Translations under genes and position numbers: made by a program | In this document: positions 8,462 through 16,331 of the stretch, one piece after another | Layout of the letters: the number at the start of each line of letters is the position of its first letter | Numbering within the stretch: the first letter of the stretch is position 1 | Source: Mesorhizobium hawassense | GTDB lineage: Bacteria; Pseudomonadota; Alphaproteobacteria; Rhizobiales; Rhizobiaceae | Assembly (NCBI RefSeq): GCF_003289945.1 | Contig: NZ_QMBP01000001.1 | Span: 372,001 to 436,000 of the forward strand | Direction of reading: 5' to 3' | Length of the DNA: 64,000 bases | The notes under the pieces: model-generated | The model's database searches: none | Seen by the model: the letters and a program-made list of their open reading frames with translations, nothing else | What the model was told of the DNA's origin: nothing

Positions 8462-9580
8462 TTAAGCTCGCAGGCGCAAGCCCTCTGGATCGAAGAACGG
8501 CATCGGCGCGACGACGGCCTGCACCGGTGTCCCGTCGATGTCGATGCTGAGCTCGGTGCCGATCGTCGTGAAGGGCACCTTGATATGCGCCGTGGCCAGC
8601 ATCTTGCCGATGGAATAGCCATGGTCGCTATAGGTGACGATCCCGGCATCCTCGCCGTCTGACGACCGTACTCGTGCGTCCGTCGCGGCCGGCTTGTCGC
8701 TGTCGAGGATGAGGCCGGTCCATCGCTCGTCGATGCCCTTGTCGCGGATCCGCATCAGCGCGTCGCGGCCGACGAAGTCGCCCTTGTCGAAGCGGATCCA
8801 GCGGTCGAGGCCGACATGGAACGGCGTGCGGCTCTCGTCCATGTCGATGCCATGCGCCGGATAGGCCTTTTCCAACCCCAGCGTGAACATCGCCAGCACG
8901 CCATAGGGCTTCAGTCCGAAGTCCCGCCCGGTCCGCATCAGCGTATCCCAGACGGAAGCCGCTTCGTCGGCCGGCACGAACAATTCGAAGCCGAGCTCGC
9001 CGGTCACCCCGGTGCGTGAGATGCGCACGTTGGTCTCGCCGATGCGCCCCGAAATGAACGACCAGCGCTTCAGCCCGTCCAGGTCGGCATCCGAAACCAT
9101 CGCTTTGAGCAACGCGCGCGAGCGCGGGCCCTGGATGGTCGGGAAGGCGACGGCCGCGGTGATGTCGGTGACATAGGCCTTCCGGCCCTCGGCATGGTGC
9201 TGCAGCCAGGGCAGCATTTTCAGCCGGTTGACCGAACCGGTCACCAGCATGAAGTGCTCGGGCGACAGGCGGAACACGGTGAGGTCGTCCATGATGCCGC
9301 CGTCGTCGCGGCAAACGGTCGAATAGCGCACCTGGCCGGGCTTCATCGCCGAGGCATCATTGACGATGACATGATTGACCAGCGCCTCGGCGTCCGGCCC
9401 CTTGATGTCCATCTTGCCCATGGTGCTGAGATCCTGCACGCCGACATTGGCGCGGGTGTTCAGGTGCTCGTCCTCGATGCCGGAATAGTATTTGGCGGAG
9501 ACGAAATTGCCGCCGACCCGACCCATGGTCGCGCCAAGTGCGACGATGCTGGCATAGAAGGGGGAGCGCCGCTCGACCAA
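8462..9580 (-). CDS. Aminomethyltransferase (GcvT)-family protein
   Basis: A 372-residue folate-dependent protein of the glycine-cleavage T / dimethylglycine-sarcosine-DMSP demethylase superfamily. It would pass a one-carbon unit from a methylated substrate to tetrahydrofolate. Features include the N-terminal VGVQDLSTMGKMDIKGPDA segment, GYTGELGFE-like GVTGELGFELF, and GLEKAYPAHGIDMDES, plus a C-terminal barrel domain. No other glycine-cleavage genes (gcvH, gcvP) are adjacent, so it is more likely a dedicated demethylase or dehydrogenase partner than housekeeping GcvT. It faces the P450-ALDH operon. Confidence 0.85.
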   Translation of the reverse strand: MVERRSPFYASIVALGATMGRVGGNFVSAKYYSGIEDEHLNTRANVGVQDLSTMGKMDIKGPDAEALVNHVIVNDASAMKPGQVRYSTVCRDDGGIMDDLTVFRLSPEHFMLVTGSVNRLKMLPWLQHHAEGRKAYVTDITAAVAFPTIQGPRSRALLKAMVSDADLDGLKRWSFISGRIGETNVRISRTGVTGELGFELFVPADEAASVWDTLMRTGRDFGLKPYGVLAMFTLGLEKAYPAHGIDMDESRTPFHVGLDRWIRFDKGDFVGRDALMRIRDKGIDERWTGLILDSDKPAATDARVRSSDGEDAGIVTYSDHGYSIGKMLATAHIKVPFTTIGTELSIDIDGTPVQAVVAPMPFFDPEGLRLRA

Positions 9581-9976
9581 GGAAATGGATCTCCGTTGAC
9601 TGGCGGAGTCTACGGGCTTTCAGGGACGCGACGGAGACGGAAACGACATGTCATGCGCCGATCACGGCGCACGCGATGCCGGCCAATCTGCGCGGCGCCT
9701 ATATCTCGCCCAGGATGAAATCGGCGCAGCGCATCGTCGTGCCGGACTTACCACCCAGTGATCTCGGGCTGACGATCATCCTGGCTGCTGTTTCTGCCGA
9801 AGGGGACGATGCGGCTGGGCAGCAAGGCACGGACAGCCTGAGCGGTCAGTCTGCGGTAAACTCGAAATCGTCGAGATCGGCCGACCTGATCACGACATCC
9901 TTGTTCGGCCGCCGGATCAGCCCCTTGTCGTTGGCGCACCCAGGAAACGGGCGCGCATGATGCAGCCAAGGTAGCG
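9581..9976. other. 396-bp gap with no convincing gene
   Basis: No complete gene is supported. On the minus strand a short reading frame ends at complement(9846-9848) with a plausible C-terminal sequence (GLIRRPNKDVVIRSADLDDF and a few more residues), but no start or ribosome-binding site belongs to it. It may be the tail of a decayed gene. Confidence 0.4.
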
Positions 9977-11011
9977 CTATCCGCGCTTCTCAATCACCGC
10001 GTAAAGCACGTTGCGGTTCTCGCCATAGAACACCTGCGCGTCGACGGTGTTGCGGTCGACGCTGGCATTGATGATGTTCCACATGTCGGCCTCCGAGCGT
10101 AGCAGCAGCACCCAGTCCATGAAGGTTTCGCGGTAGCCGGCGTCGGGAGTGCCGTCGGCGTAGTTGGCGAACAGGAACCTGCCGTTCGGCTTCAGCATCT
10201 GCAGGCAGGTCTTGGTGAGCTTCACGGCGACGTTGTGCTGGAGATAGTCGTAAAGCCCGGAGGCGTAGATCAGGTCGAACTTGCCGAGCTTGTGGCCCCT
10301 GGTCAGCACCGTCCGCACCGAACCGTCGACGGCCTCGACCGCGGTGCCCTGGAAGTCGCGCGCGATCAGCCCGACGCTCTGCGGATCCTGGTCGAGCGCA
10401 ACCCAGCGCTTGAGCCTGCCCTCGGCGAGCGCGGTCGAACGATTGGCCTCGCGCAAATGGCCGGCCGCGATCGCCAGCACCTCGGCGTCCGGTCCGTTCC
10501 TCGCCGCGGTCTCATCGACATAGCGGGTCAGGAGGTCGCGCCGTTCGCGGGCCGCGACGCAGGACGGCACGTTCTGGGTATGGCTGTACAGCGCTTTGCC
10601 GACTTCCGAAGCGTTTGCCACGTCATCGGCCACATGCGGGTCGCAGTAGATGTAGTCGAGCAACTGCGCGTCGCCGGAATAGCCCCTGGGCTTGGTGAAG
10701 GACCAATGCGTGAGCGGGTCCTGGAGGAAGTACTGCTGGATCGGGTGGCTCTGCGCCACCGGTATCAAGGCCTGCCAGACGTCTGGGTGGACCCTGGAGC
10801 GCAAAGCATTGAGCACCGACAGCAGCCGGCGAACGATCTCGGCGGGATCTTTCCGCAGCTCGATCTGCTGCTGCGTCGTCAACAGGATGAGCGCCAGCTC
10901 CGCGCGCGCCGCTTCGAACGCTTCGCCGTGGCGCTCGGGCTTCCCTCGATGCAGGCCGGCGGCAATCGTCTTGGCAGTAATCAGGCTCTTGCCATCAAAA
11001 ACGGTCTGCAC
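9977..11011 (-). CDS. SAM-dependent methyltransferase resembling fatty-acid methyl-ester signal synthases
   Basis: A 344-residue class I methyltransferase. The SAM-binding region is about residues 180-210 (VLAIAAGHLREA then WVALDQDPQ), followed by FDLIYASGLYDYL and MLKPNGRFLFANY. The all-helical N-terminal half carries TKPRGYSGDAQLLDYIYC. I associate this motif with proteins annotated as extracellular-factor 3-hydroxypalmitic acid methyl ester biosynthesis (PhcB-like) enzymes; that link is from memory and moderate. The GTG start has GGAG 8 nt upstream. It is divergent from a GGDEF-EAL protein, which fits a signalling role. An alternative is a generic methyltransferase of unknown substrate. 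Confidence 0.7.
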   Translation of the reverse strand: MQTVFDGKSLITAKTIAAGLHRGKPERHGEAFEAARAELALILLTTQQQIELRKDPAEIVRRLLSVLNALRSRVHPDVWQALIPVAQSHPIQQYFLQDPLTHWSFTKPRGYSGDAQLLDYIYCDPHVADDVANASEVGKALYSHTQNVPSCVAARERRDLLTRYVDETAARNGPDAEVLAIAAGHLREANRSTALAEGRLKRWVALDQDPQSVGLIARDFQGTAVEAVDGSVRTVLTRGHKLGKFDLIYASGLYDYLQHNVAVKLTKTCLQMLKPNGRFLFANYADGTPDAGYRETFMDWVLLLRSEADMWNIINASVDRNTVDAQVFYGENRNVLYAVIEKRG

Positions 11012-11233
11012 CGGATACTCCGTGGTTAACAGTTCATTAATTTATTACGTAGAATGTCGGATTTGCCAACGGCGATCGTTAGCATTTTAATAATATGATT
11101 AATTTCCCGCTAACCATCTCGCTTCATTGGATATTTTGCAGGTCGGAATCCGGGTTCGAGTTAACGCAAACTTGTCTCCCGCCGTGGCATTTTATTGCTC
11201 GGCAAACCGTTGTTTCCCTAGGAGCGGGCCCGC

Positions 11234-13300
11234 GTGGGGGCAGAAGCGAGAAAAGAGCTCGAAGCGCAAAAATCCCTTGACCAGGGTTTCATCGCCAACG
11301 AACGCGTCGCGTCCAGATTGGCCGATATGGCGCATGTCGAGCCCTACGAGCCGCGCCCCGGCCCGGGGCCGAACGAACTGCGCGTCCTTTATCGTGAGGA
11401 ATCGCAGGCGAAGCGGCGCAAGGAAGCCAGGCCCGGGCTCTGGATGGCCGTTGCCATCTATGTGCTGTTCTCGGCGACGGACCTGCTGCTGATACCGGAT
11501 GTGGCGCTGTACACCATCACGGCGCGCTTTGCCGTCGGCCTCACGGCGCTGCTGACGCTGGAGGGTCAGCTTCGCCGCGGCGTTGCCACGCAATGGCTCG
11601 ACATGACCTGCGCCGCCGCCATCATCTTCGGTTATATCGGCTGGCTGTGGCCGACATCGTTGGGCGCGGAACGGGAAGCCGTCGCCTATTATATGGTGTT
11701 CGGCACGATCTTCATGATGAGTGCCAACCTGTTCTTCACGTTCAGCTTCAAGACGTCGATCATCACGTCGACCATAATCCTGTGCATACTGTACGTGGTG
11801 AATTATTTCGTACCCGCTTCGCTCACCTACAAGCTGGTGTTCGGCACGTTCTACGTCTCGTGCTTCACCTTCACCTCCTATGTGAACTGGAAGCTGAACG
11901 AGGAGCGCTACAACGTCTTCCTCAATGCGCTGGAAGCCAAGATCCAGCACAACGAGGCGACCGAACGCGGCAAGGCGCTGTTGCGGTTGTCGCGCACCGA
12001 CCCGCTGACGGGCCTGGAGAACCGCCGCGCGATCGACGAGAAGCTGCGCGACTGCTGGAGCGACTGGCAGAAGCTCGGCATTCGTTTCGCGGCGATCCTC
12101 ATCGACGTGGATTTCTTCAAGAAGTTCAACGACTGCTACGGCCATCAGGAAGGCGACCGCTGCCTGATCCATGTCGCCAACGCGCTGAGCGATCTGGTCA
12201 GGCAGCACAATGGCTCGATCGGGCGCTACGGCGGCGAGGAATTCATCGTGCTCGCGCGCCTGAACGACAAGGACCAGGTCGCGGACCTGGCGCAGGCCAT
12301 TTGCCGTACGGTGGAGGACCTTGCGCTGACGCACGAGCTGCGGCGGGACGGCACCTCGGTCGTGACGGTCAGCGTCGGTGCCGCGTTTACCCGCACGCAA
12401 GCCGGCGGCAAGCTCGAGAAGATTATCCACGAGGCCGACCGCGCGCTTTATCTGGCGAAGGCCGGCGGTCGCAATTGCGCGCGATTGTTCGATCCGACCG
12501 ATCCGCAATCGAGCGACGAGAGCGAGAACATCGCGGCCCTGCTGAAGATCGCCGTTGAACGGGATCTCGTCTCGCTGGTCTATCAGCCTATCCAGGATCT
12601 CGGCTCGGGCCGGTTCGACGCCGTCGAGGCGTTGATGCGCCTGAAAATGCTCGACGGCATACTGGTTCCGCCGAGCCTGTTCATTCCCGTCGCCGAACGC
12701 ACCGGCGCCATCCTCGAACTGGGGCGCTGGGCGATAAGGACGGTGTGCACGGATATGCTGGCGCACGACCATGTCCGTCTCGTCAGCGTCAACGTATCGC
12801 CGATTCAGCTCAAGACACCCGGCTTCGCCACGTCCGTCGCCGGCATCCTCGGCGAGACCGGCGTCGCCGGCAGCCGGCTGGCGTTCGAGATCACCGAAGG
12901 GCGCGAGTTGGAGATGGACTCCGACATCCTGCGCTGCATCAGCGATCTGAAGCTCCTGGGCATCAGGATCTGGCTCGATGATTTCGGCACCGGCTTCGCC
13001 GGCCTGTCGTGGCTGCGCCTGATCGATTTCGACACGGTCAAGATCGACCGTTCGTTCCTGCACGATTGCGGCACGCCGAAGGGCATGGCCATGCTCCAGG
13101 ACATCATCGCGCTGGTCCGCAACCGCGGCCACAAGATCCTGGTCGAAGGCGTGGAAACCGATGAGCAGATGGCGCTGATGCGCGAATTCGGCATCGACAA
13201 GGTGCAAGGCTACCATGTCGGCCGTCCGGTGCCGGCCGCCAGCTTCCAGACCAAGCGGCCCGTGCAGAAACGGCCGTTCACGGTGCTCAAGTCGGCTTGA
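11234..13300 (+). CDS. Membrane-bound GGDEF-EAL cyclic-di-GMP enzyme
   Basis: A 688-residue protein. Residues from about 70 to 225 hold several membrane segments forming a sensor-like module, followed by a GGDEF domain with intact GGEEF (about 333-337) and an EAL domain with EAL at about 465. The EAL motifs NVSPIQL, FEITEG, DDFGTGFAG, KIDRSF and EGVET are all present, so both cyclase and phosphodiesterase activity look possible. The RxxD product-inhibition site is absent at the expected position before GGEEF. The GTG start at 11234 is supported by AGGAG 9 nt upstream. The ligand of the membrane module is unknown. It is divergent from the methyltransferase and converges on araC. Confidence 0.93.
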   Translation: MGAEARKELEAQKSLDQGFIANERVASRLADMAHVEPYEPRPGPGPNELRVLYREESQAKRRKEARPGLWMAVAIYVLFSATDLLLIPDVALYTITARFAVGLTALLTLEGQLRRGVATQWLDMTCAAAIIFGYIGWLWPTSLGAEREAVAYYMVFGTIFMMSANLFFTFSFKTSIITSTIILCILYVVNYFVPASLTYKLVFGTFYVSCFTFTSYVNWKLNEERYNVFLNALEAKIQHNEATERGKALLRLSRTDPLTGLENRRAIDEKLRDCWSDWQKLGIRFAAILIDVDFFKKFNDCYGHQEGDRCLIHVANALSDLVRQHNGSIGRYGGEEFIVLARLNDKDQVADLAQAICRTVEDLALTHELRRDGTSVVTVSVGAAFTRTQAGGKLEKIIHEADRALYLAKAGGRNCARLFDPTDPQSSDESENIAALLKIAVERDLVSLVYQPIQDLGSGRFDAVEALMRLKMLDGILVPPSLFIPVAERTGAILELGRWAIRTVCTDMLAHDHVRLVSVNVSPIQLKTPGFATSVAGILGETGVAGSRLAFEITEGRELEMDSDILRCISDLKLLGIRIWLDDFGTGFAGLSWLRLIDFDTVKIDRSFLHDCGTPKGMAMLQDIIALVRNRGHKILVEGVETDEQMALMREFGIDKVQGYHVGRPVPAASFQTKRPVQKRPFTVLKSA

Positions 13301-13314
13301 GGGCAGCGTAAGGC

Positions 13315-14238
13315 TCAGCAGGCCGCGGCGGAGCCCGGTGTGGCCTGAAGGCGGTCGATGTCCCGGCGAGGCGGCGCGCCGAACAGGCGGCGATATTCGC
13401 GGCTGAACTGCGAAGGGCTGTCATAGCCGACCGCGAAGCCGGCCGCACCCGCGCTCGCCCCATCCGTCAGCATCAGCCTGCGCGCTTCCTGCAGGCGCAA
13501 CTGCTTCTGGTATTCGAGCGGGGTCATGCGGGTGATCGCCTTGAAGTGGGCGTGCAGCGACGACGAGCTCATGCCCGACGCGGCGGCAATCTCGTCGATA
13601 CGCAACTGCGTGTCGAAGCCGCCGCGGATCGTGGCGATGGCGCGGCTGATCTGGTTCAGGTGACTGCCCACGGACGCCATCTGACGAAGCGTCGCGCCGT
13701 GTGGCCCGGTGAGCAGCCGGTAGAGGATCTCGCGCTCTATCAGCGGCGCCAGGGCCCCGATGCTCTCGGGGCAATCGAGCAGCCTGACAAGCCGGCAGGC
13801 GGCATCGATCAGGTGGGGGTCACCCGGATAGACGGCAAGCACGGGCAGGTTACCGCCGGGAGGAGCACGCCCCTCCGTCATCAGCAGGTCGGCAAGTGCT
13901 GCGGAATCGAAATCGATCTTGCAGCAAAGATACGGCGCGGCTGGACTTGCCTCCAGCACATGGCCAACCAGATGCAGGTCGACCGAGACGAGAAGATAGC
14001 TGGAAGCGTCATAGACCACGCTCTGGCCAGCCAGCGAGACACGCTTCGACCCTTGGGCGATTATGCAAAGCGAGGCTTCATAGACAGCCGGCAGCGGCGC
14101 GCTGGGATGGTCGGCGCGAAAGAGCGTCAACCGCGGCACTGCGGTGCCCGACATGCCGGAAACCCGCGCGAACCGCGAGATCATCTGCGCCAGATCGGTG
14201 ATTTTGTCCATGCCGCATAAATCGGCATCGCGCGCCAT
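13315..14238 (-). CDS. AraC-family transcriptional regulator
   Basis: A 307-residue regulator with an AraC_N-type cupin domain (RLTLFRADHPSAPLPAVYE onward) and a C-terminal pair of helix-turn-helix motifs (RIDEIAAASGMSSSSLHAHF and VGYDSPSQFSREYRRLFG). It is divergent from a short-chain dehydrogenase gene 124 nt away, a common rhizobial pairing in which the AraC protein activates the reductase gene. The inducer is unknown. A start further in, at MDKITDLAQ, is possible because no strong ribosome-binding site precedes either ATG. Confidence 0.92.
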   Translation of the reverse strand: MARDADLCGMDKITDLAQMISRFARVSGMSGTAVPRLTLFRADHPSAPLPAVYEASLCIIAQGSKRVSLAGQSVVYDASSYLLVSVDLHLVGHVLEASPAAPYLCCKIDFDSAALADLLMTEGRAPPGGNLPVLAVYPGDPHLIDAACRLVRLLDCPESIGALAPLIEREILYRLLTGPHGATLRQMASVGSHLNQISRAIATIRGGFDTQLRIDEIAAASGMSSSSLHAHFKAITRMTPLEYQKQLRLQEARRLMLTDGASAGAAGFAVGYDSPSQFSREYRRLFGAPPRRDIDRLQATPGSAAAC

Positions 14239-14362
14239 GTTGCAAGGCTAGGCCGGGCTCATTTGGAGGATCGTGCAAACTCTTTGGACGATCACGCTAC
14301 CGTCATCCGGCTTCGAGCCACCATCTTGCGTTCCGTCACCGCAAACGAAGAAGGACACGATC

Positions 14363-15088
14363 ATGACGGGACTGAAAGACAGGGTTGTACTCATCACCGG
14401 CGCCTCGAGCGGCATCGGCGAAGCGACGGTTCGCGAGCTTGCCGCGGCGGGCGCCAAACTGTTCATCGGCGCCCGCCGCACCGAGCGGCTGGCGGCGCTG
14501 GCGGAGGAACTCGGCAAGGGGATTGCCTGGCGCGGGCTCGACGTGACGGATGCGGCGAGCTTCGACGCTTTCGCAAATGCTGCTCATGCGCAATTCGGGC
14601 GGATCGACGTGCTGGTCAACAATGCCGGCGTCATGCCGCTGTCTCCGCTTGCCGCGCTGAAGCGCGATGAATGGGAGCGTATGATAAACGTCAATATCTT
14701 CGGCGTGCTGAACGGCATCGCTGCGGTGCTGCCTCGCTTCGTCGCGCAGAAGAGCGGGCACGTCGTCAATGTCGCGTCGGTCGGCGCGCACATCGTGCTG
14801 CCCACGGCGGCGGTCTACTGCGGCACGAAATACGCGGTGTGGGCGATAACCGAAGGCCTGCGGCAGGAGCACGACGACATCCGCGCCACGATCATCTCCC
14901 CCGGCGTCACCGCGACCGAACTCGGCGACGACATCAGTGACCCCCAGGTAGCTGCAGCCTTGAAAGACTGGCGGCAGAAGTCGCTGACCCCGGACGCCAT
15001 AGCCCGCGCGATCCGCTTCGCCCTCGAACAGCCCGACGGCGTCGACGTCAACGAAGTGATCGTGCGCCCGACCGCGGCGAACATGTAG
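14363..15088 (+). CDS. Short-chain dehydrogenase/reductase
   Basis: A 241-residue classical SDR using NAD(P)(H). The cofactor loop TGASSGIG is at residues 12-19, NNAGVM follows near residue 85, and the catalytic YCGTK has Y152 and K156. An ATG 90 nt upstream is in frame, but AAGGA precedes the ATG at 14363 and the family N-terminus fits there. It belongs to the subgroup of unspecific oxidoreductases usually found beside AraC_N regulators. The substrate is not predictable. Confidence 0.92.
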   Translation: MTGLKDRVVLITGASSGIGEATVRELAAAGAKLFIGARRTERLAALAEELGKGIAWRGLDVTDAASFDAFANAAHAQFGRIDVLVNNAGVMPLSPLAALKRDEWERMINVNIFGVLNGIAAVLPRFVAQKSGHVVNVASVGAHIVLPTAAVYCGTKYAVWAITEGLRQEHDDIRATIISPGVTATELGDDISDPQVAAALKDWRQKSLTPDAIARAIRFALEQPDGVDVNEVIVRPTAANM

Positions 15089-15499
15089 ACGCTATGCTTT
15101 GTAGCGAATATCGGCTTGCGGGTGAGCGACTGAGCTCCCCGCAAGTCAGACGGGGCCGCCTGCTGTCGATCAGGCATGAGTTTCGTGACGATCGGACGGA
15201 TCGGAGCAGGCTCCGCGATGGTCCAGAACATTACTACGGCCGTCTGCATCGCGGCCAAGAGATCTGGCGAGTGCTGGGTCGATTTCACCCTCACGGGGGC
15301 GCTTCAGCCAGTTTAGCAGGGCTTAAAGACGCCGAGGTCAACCATCATTTACCGGGAGGTGCGTCAGCCGCTCATTTAGTCTGGCCTGTCTCAGTGATCT
15401 GTTTCACACCGGTGTCTTGCTGGTTGCAGTATGCAATGGCAACCAGGGCTGGAGCGTCATCGACTGGCAACCGGAACAACAGCGGCTGGGATTGTGAAG
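15089..15499. other. 411-bp gap with no convincing gene
   Basis: Reading frames here lack ribosome-binding sites and family-like sequence. It presumably contains the promoter of the NHL-EEP operon; no clear -35/-10 pair is recognised. Confidence 0.5.
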
Positions 15500-16324
15500 A
15501 TGGCTGGACTTGCCGTTTCCGACTTGAGGCGAGGAATTTCAATCCTCCAGGCGAATCCGTCCGATCCCCCGGCTGACGTGCCGGCCCCCGCCGGGTTCGG
15601 CCTTCCGTACGGCTTGGCCCGCCTTCCAGACGGACGGTTGTTGACAGCCGACCGCAGCCAAAGCCGGATCATCGCCTGCGCCGAAGACGGCACGAATTGG
15701 GAAAGTTTCGGGTCGCAGGGTGCCGGGGGCGGCCAATTTCAAAACCCGATGGGAGTTGCCGTCTCCGACGAGGGACGGATTTTCGTGGCCGATACCGGCA
15801 ATTTCCGAATAGTCGCCATGGATGCCTTTGACGGGACCGGTTGGCAGGCTTACGGCCAGAAAATTGCCGCAGGCTCCGTCGGGCCGGGCAGGTTCGCAGG
15901 TCCGGTCTGCATCCAGCACGGACCGGGTGGGCTGGTGGTGGCGGATCCAGCCGCGGCGCGTATCGTGCAGCTTGCTCAGCTCGACGATGCTTACTGGGAT
16001 GTGAGTTCGCAGGGTACGTTCCGAAATCCCGCCGCGGTCGCCGTGCTGCCCGACGGTACGATCATCGTGGGAGACCTGACACGCGAAGGGCTTTCCATCA
16101 TGGCCTCGCCGTCAGGCGGGATCACGGAGACGATCCTCGGGGATGTCCTGCGTTATCCGGCGGCACTTGCCGTGACAGGCGCGGGGGCCTTGGCCGCATT
16201 CTTCCTTCCTACGCTTGCGCTCTGCTCTGTTGTTCGCGACGCCTCGGGCTGGAATGTGTCCCTCGATGCCAGGCTCGATCAAGTCGGCATCCGCCGGCCA
16301 ACCGCCCTGTGCCAACTGCCGTGA
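15500..16324 (+). CDS. NHL-repeat beta-propeller protein
   Basis: A roughly 274-residue protein made of NHL/SMP-30-like repeats. Units such as PYGLARLPDGRLLTADRSQSRI and GVAVSDEGRIFVADTGNFRIV recur about every 45 residues, consistent with a five- or six-bladed propeller. No signal peptide is evident. The start is uncertain: an in-frame ATG at 15431 lacks a ribosome-binding site, and the one at 15500 is weakly supported. It lies 7 nt upstream of an endonuclease/exonuclease/phosphatase-type gene and is surely co-transcribed, so it may be a partner or scaffold for that enzyme. No catalytic residues are recognised. Confidence 0.7.
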   Translation: MAGLAVSDLRRGISILQANPSDPPADVPAPAGFGLPYGLARLPDGRLLTADRSQSRIIACAEDGTNWESFGSQGAGGGQFQNPMGVAVSDEGRIFVADTGNFRIVAMDAFDGTGWQAYGQKIAAGSVGPGRFAGPVCIQHGPGGLVVADPAAARIVQLAQLDDAYWDVSSQGTFRNPAAVAVLPDGTIIVGDLTREGLSIMASPSGGITETILGDVLRYPAALAVTGAGALAAFFLPTLALCSVVRDASGWNVSLDARLDQVGIRRPTALCQLP

Positions 16325-16331
16325 GGACGAG

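Noticed and set aside
11192-13216. 674-codon minus-strand frame
   Set aside because: Antisense to the GGDEF-EAL gene.
15094-15576. 160-codon plus-strand frame
   Set aside because: No ribosome-binding site, no motif, and overlaps the NHL gene in another frame.
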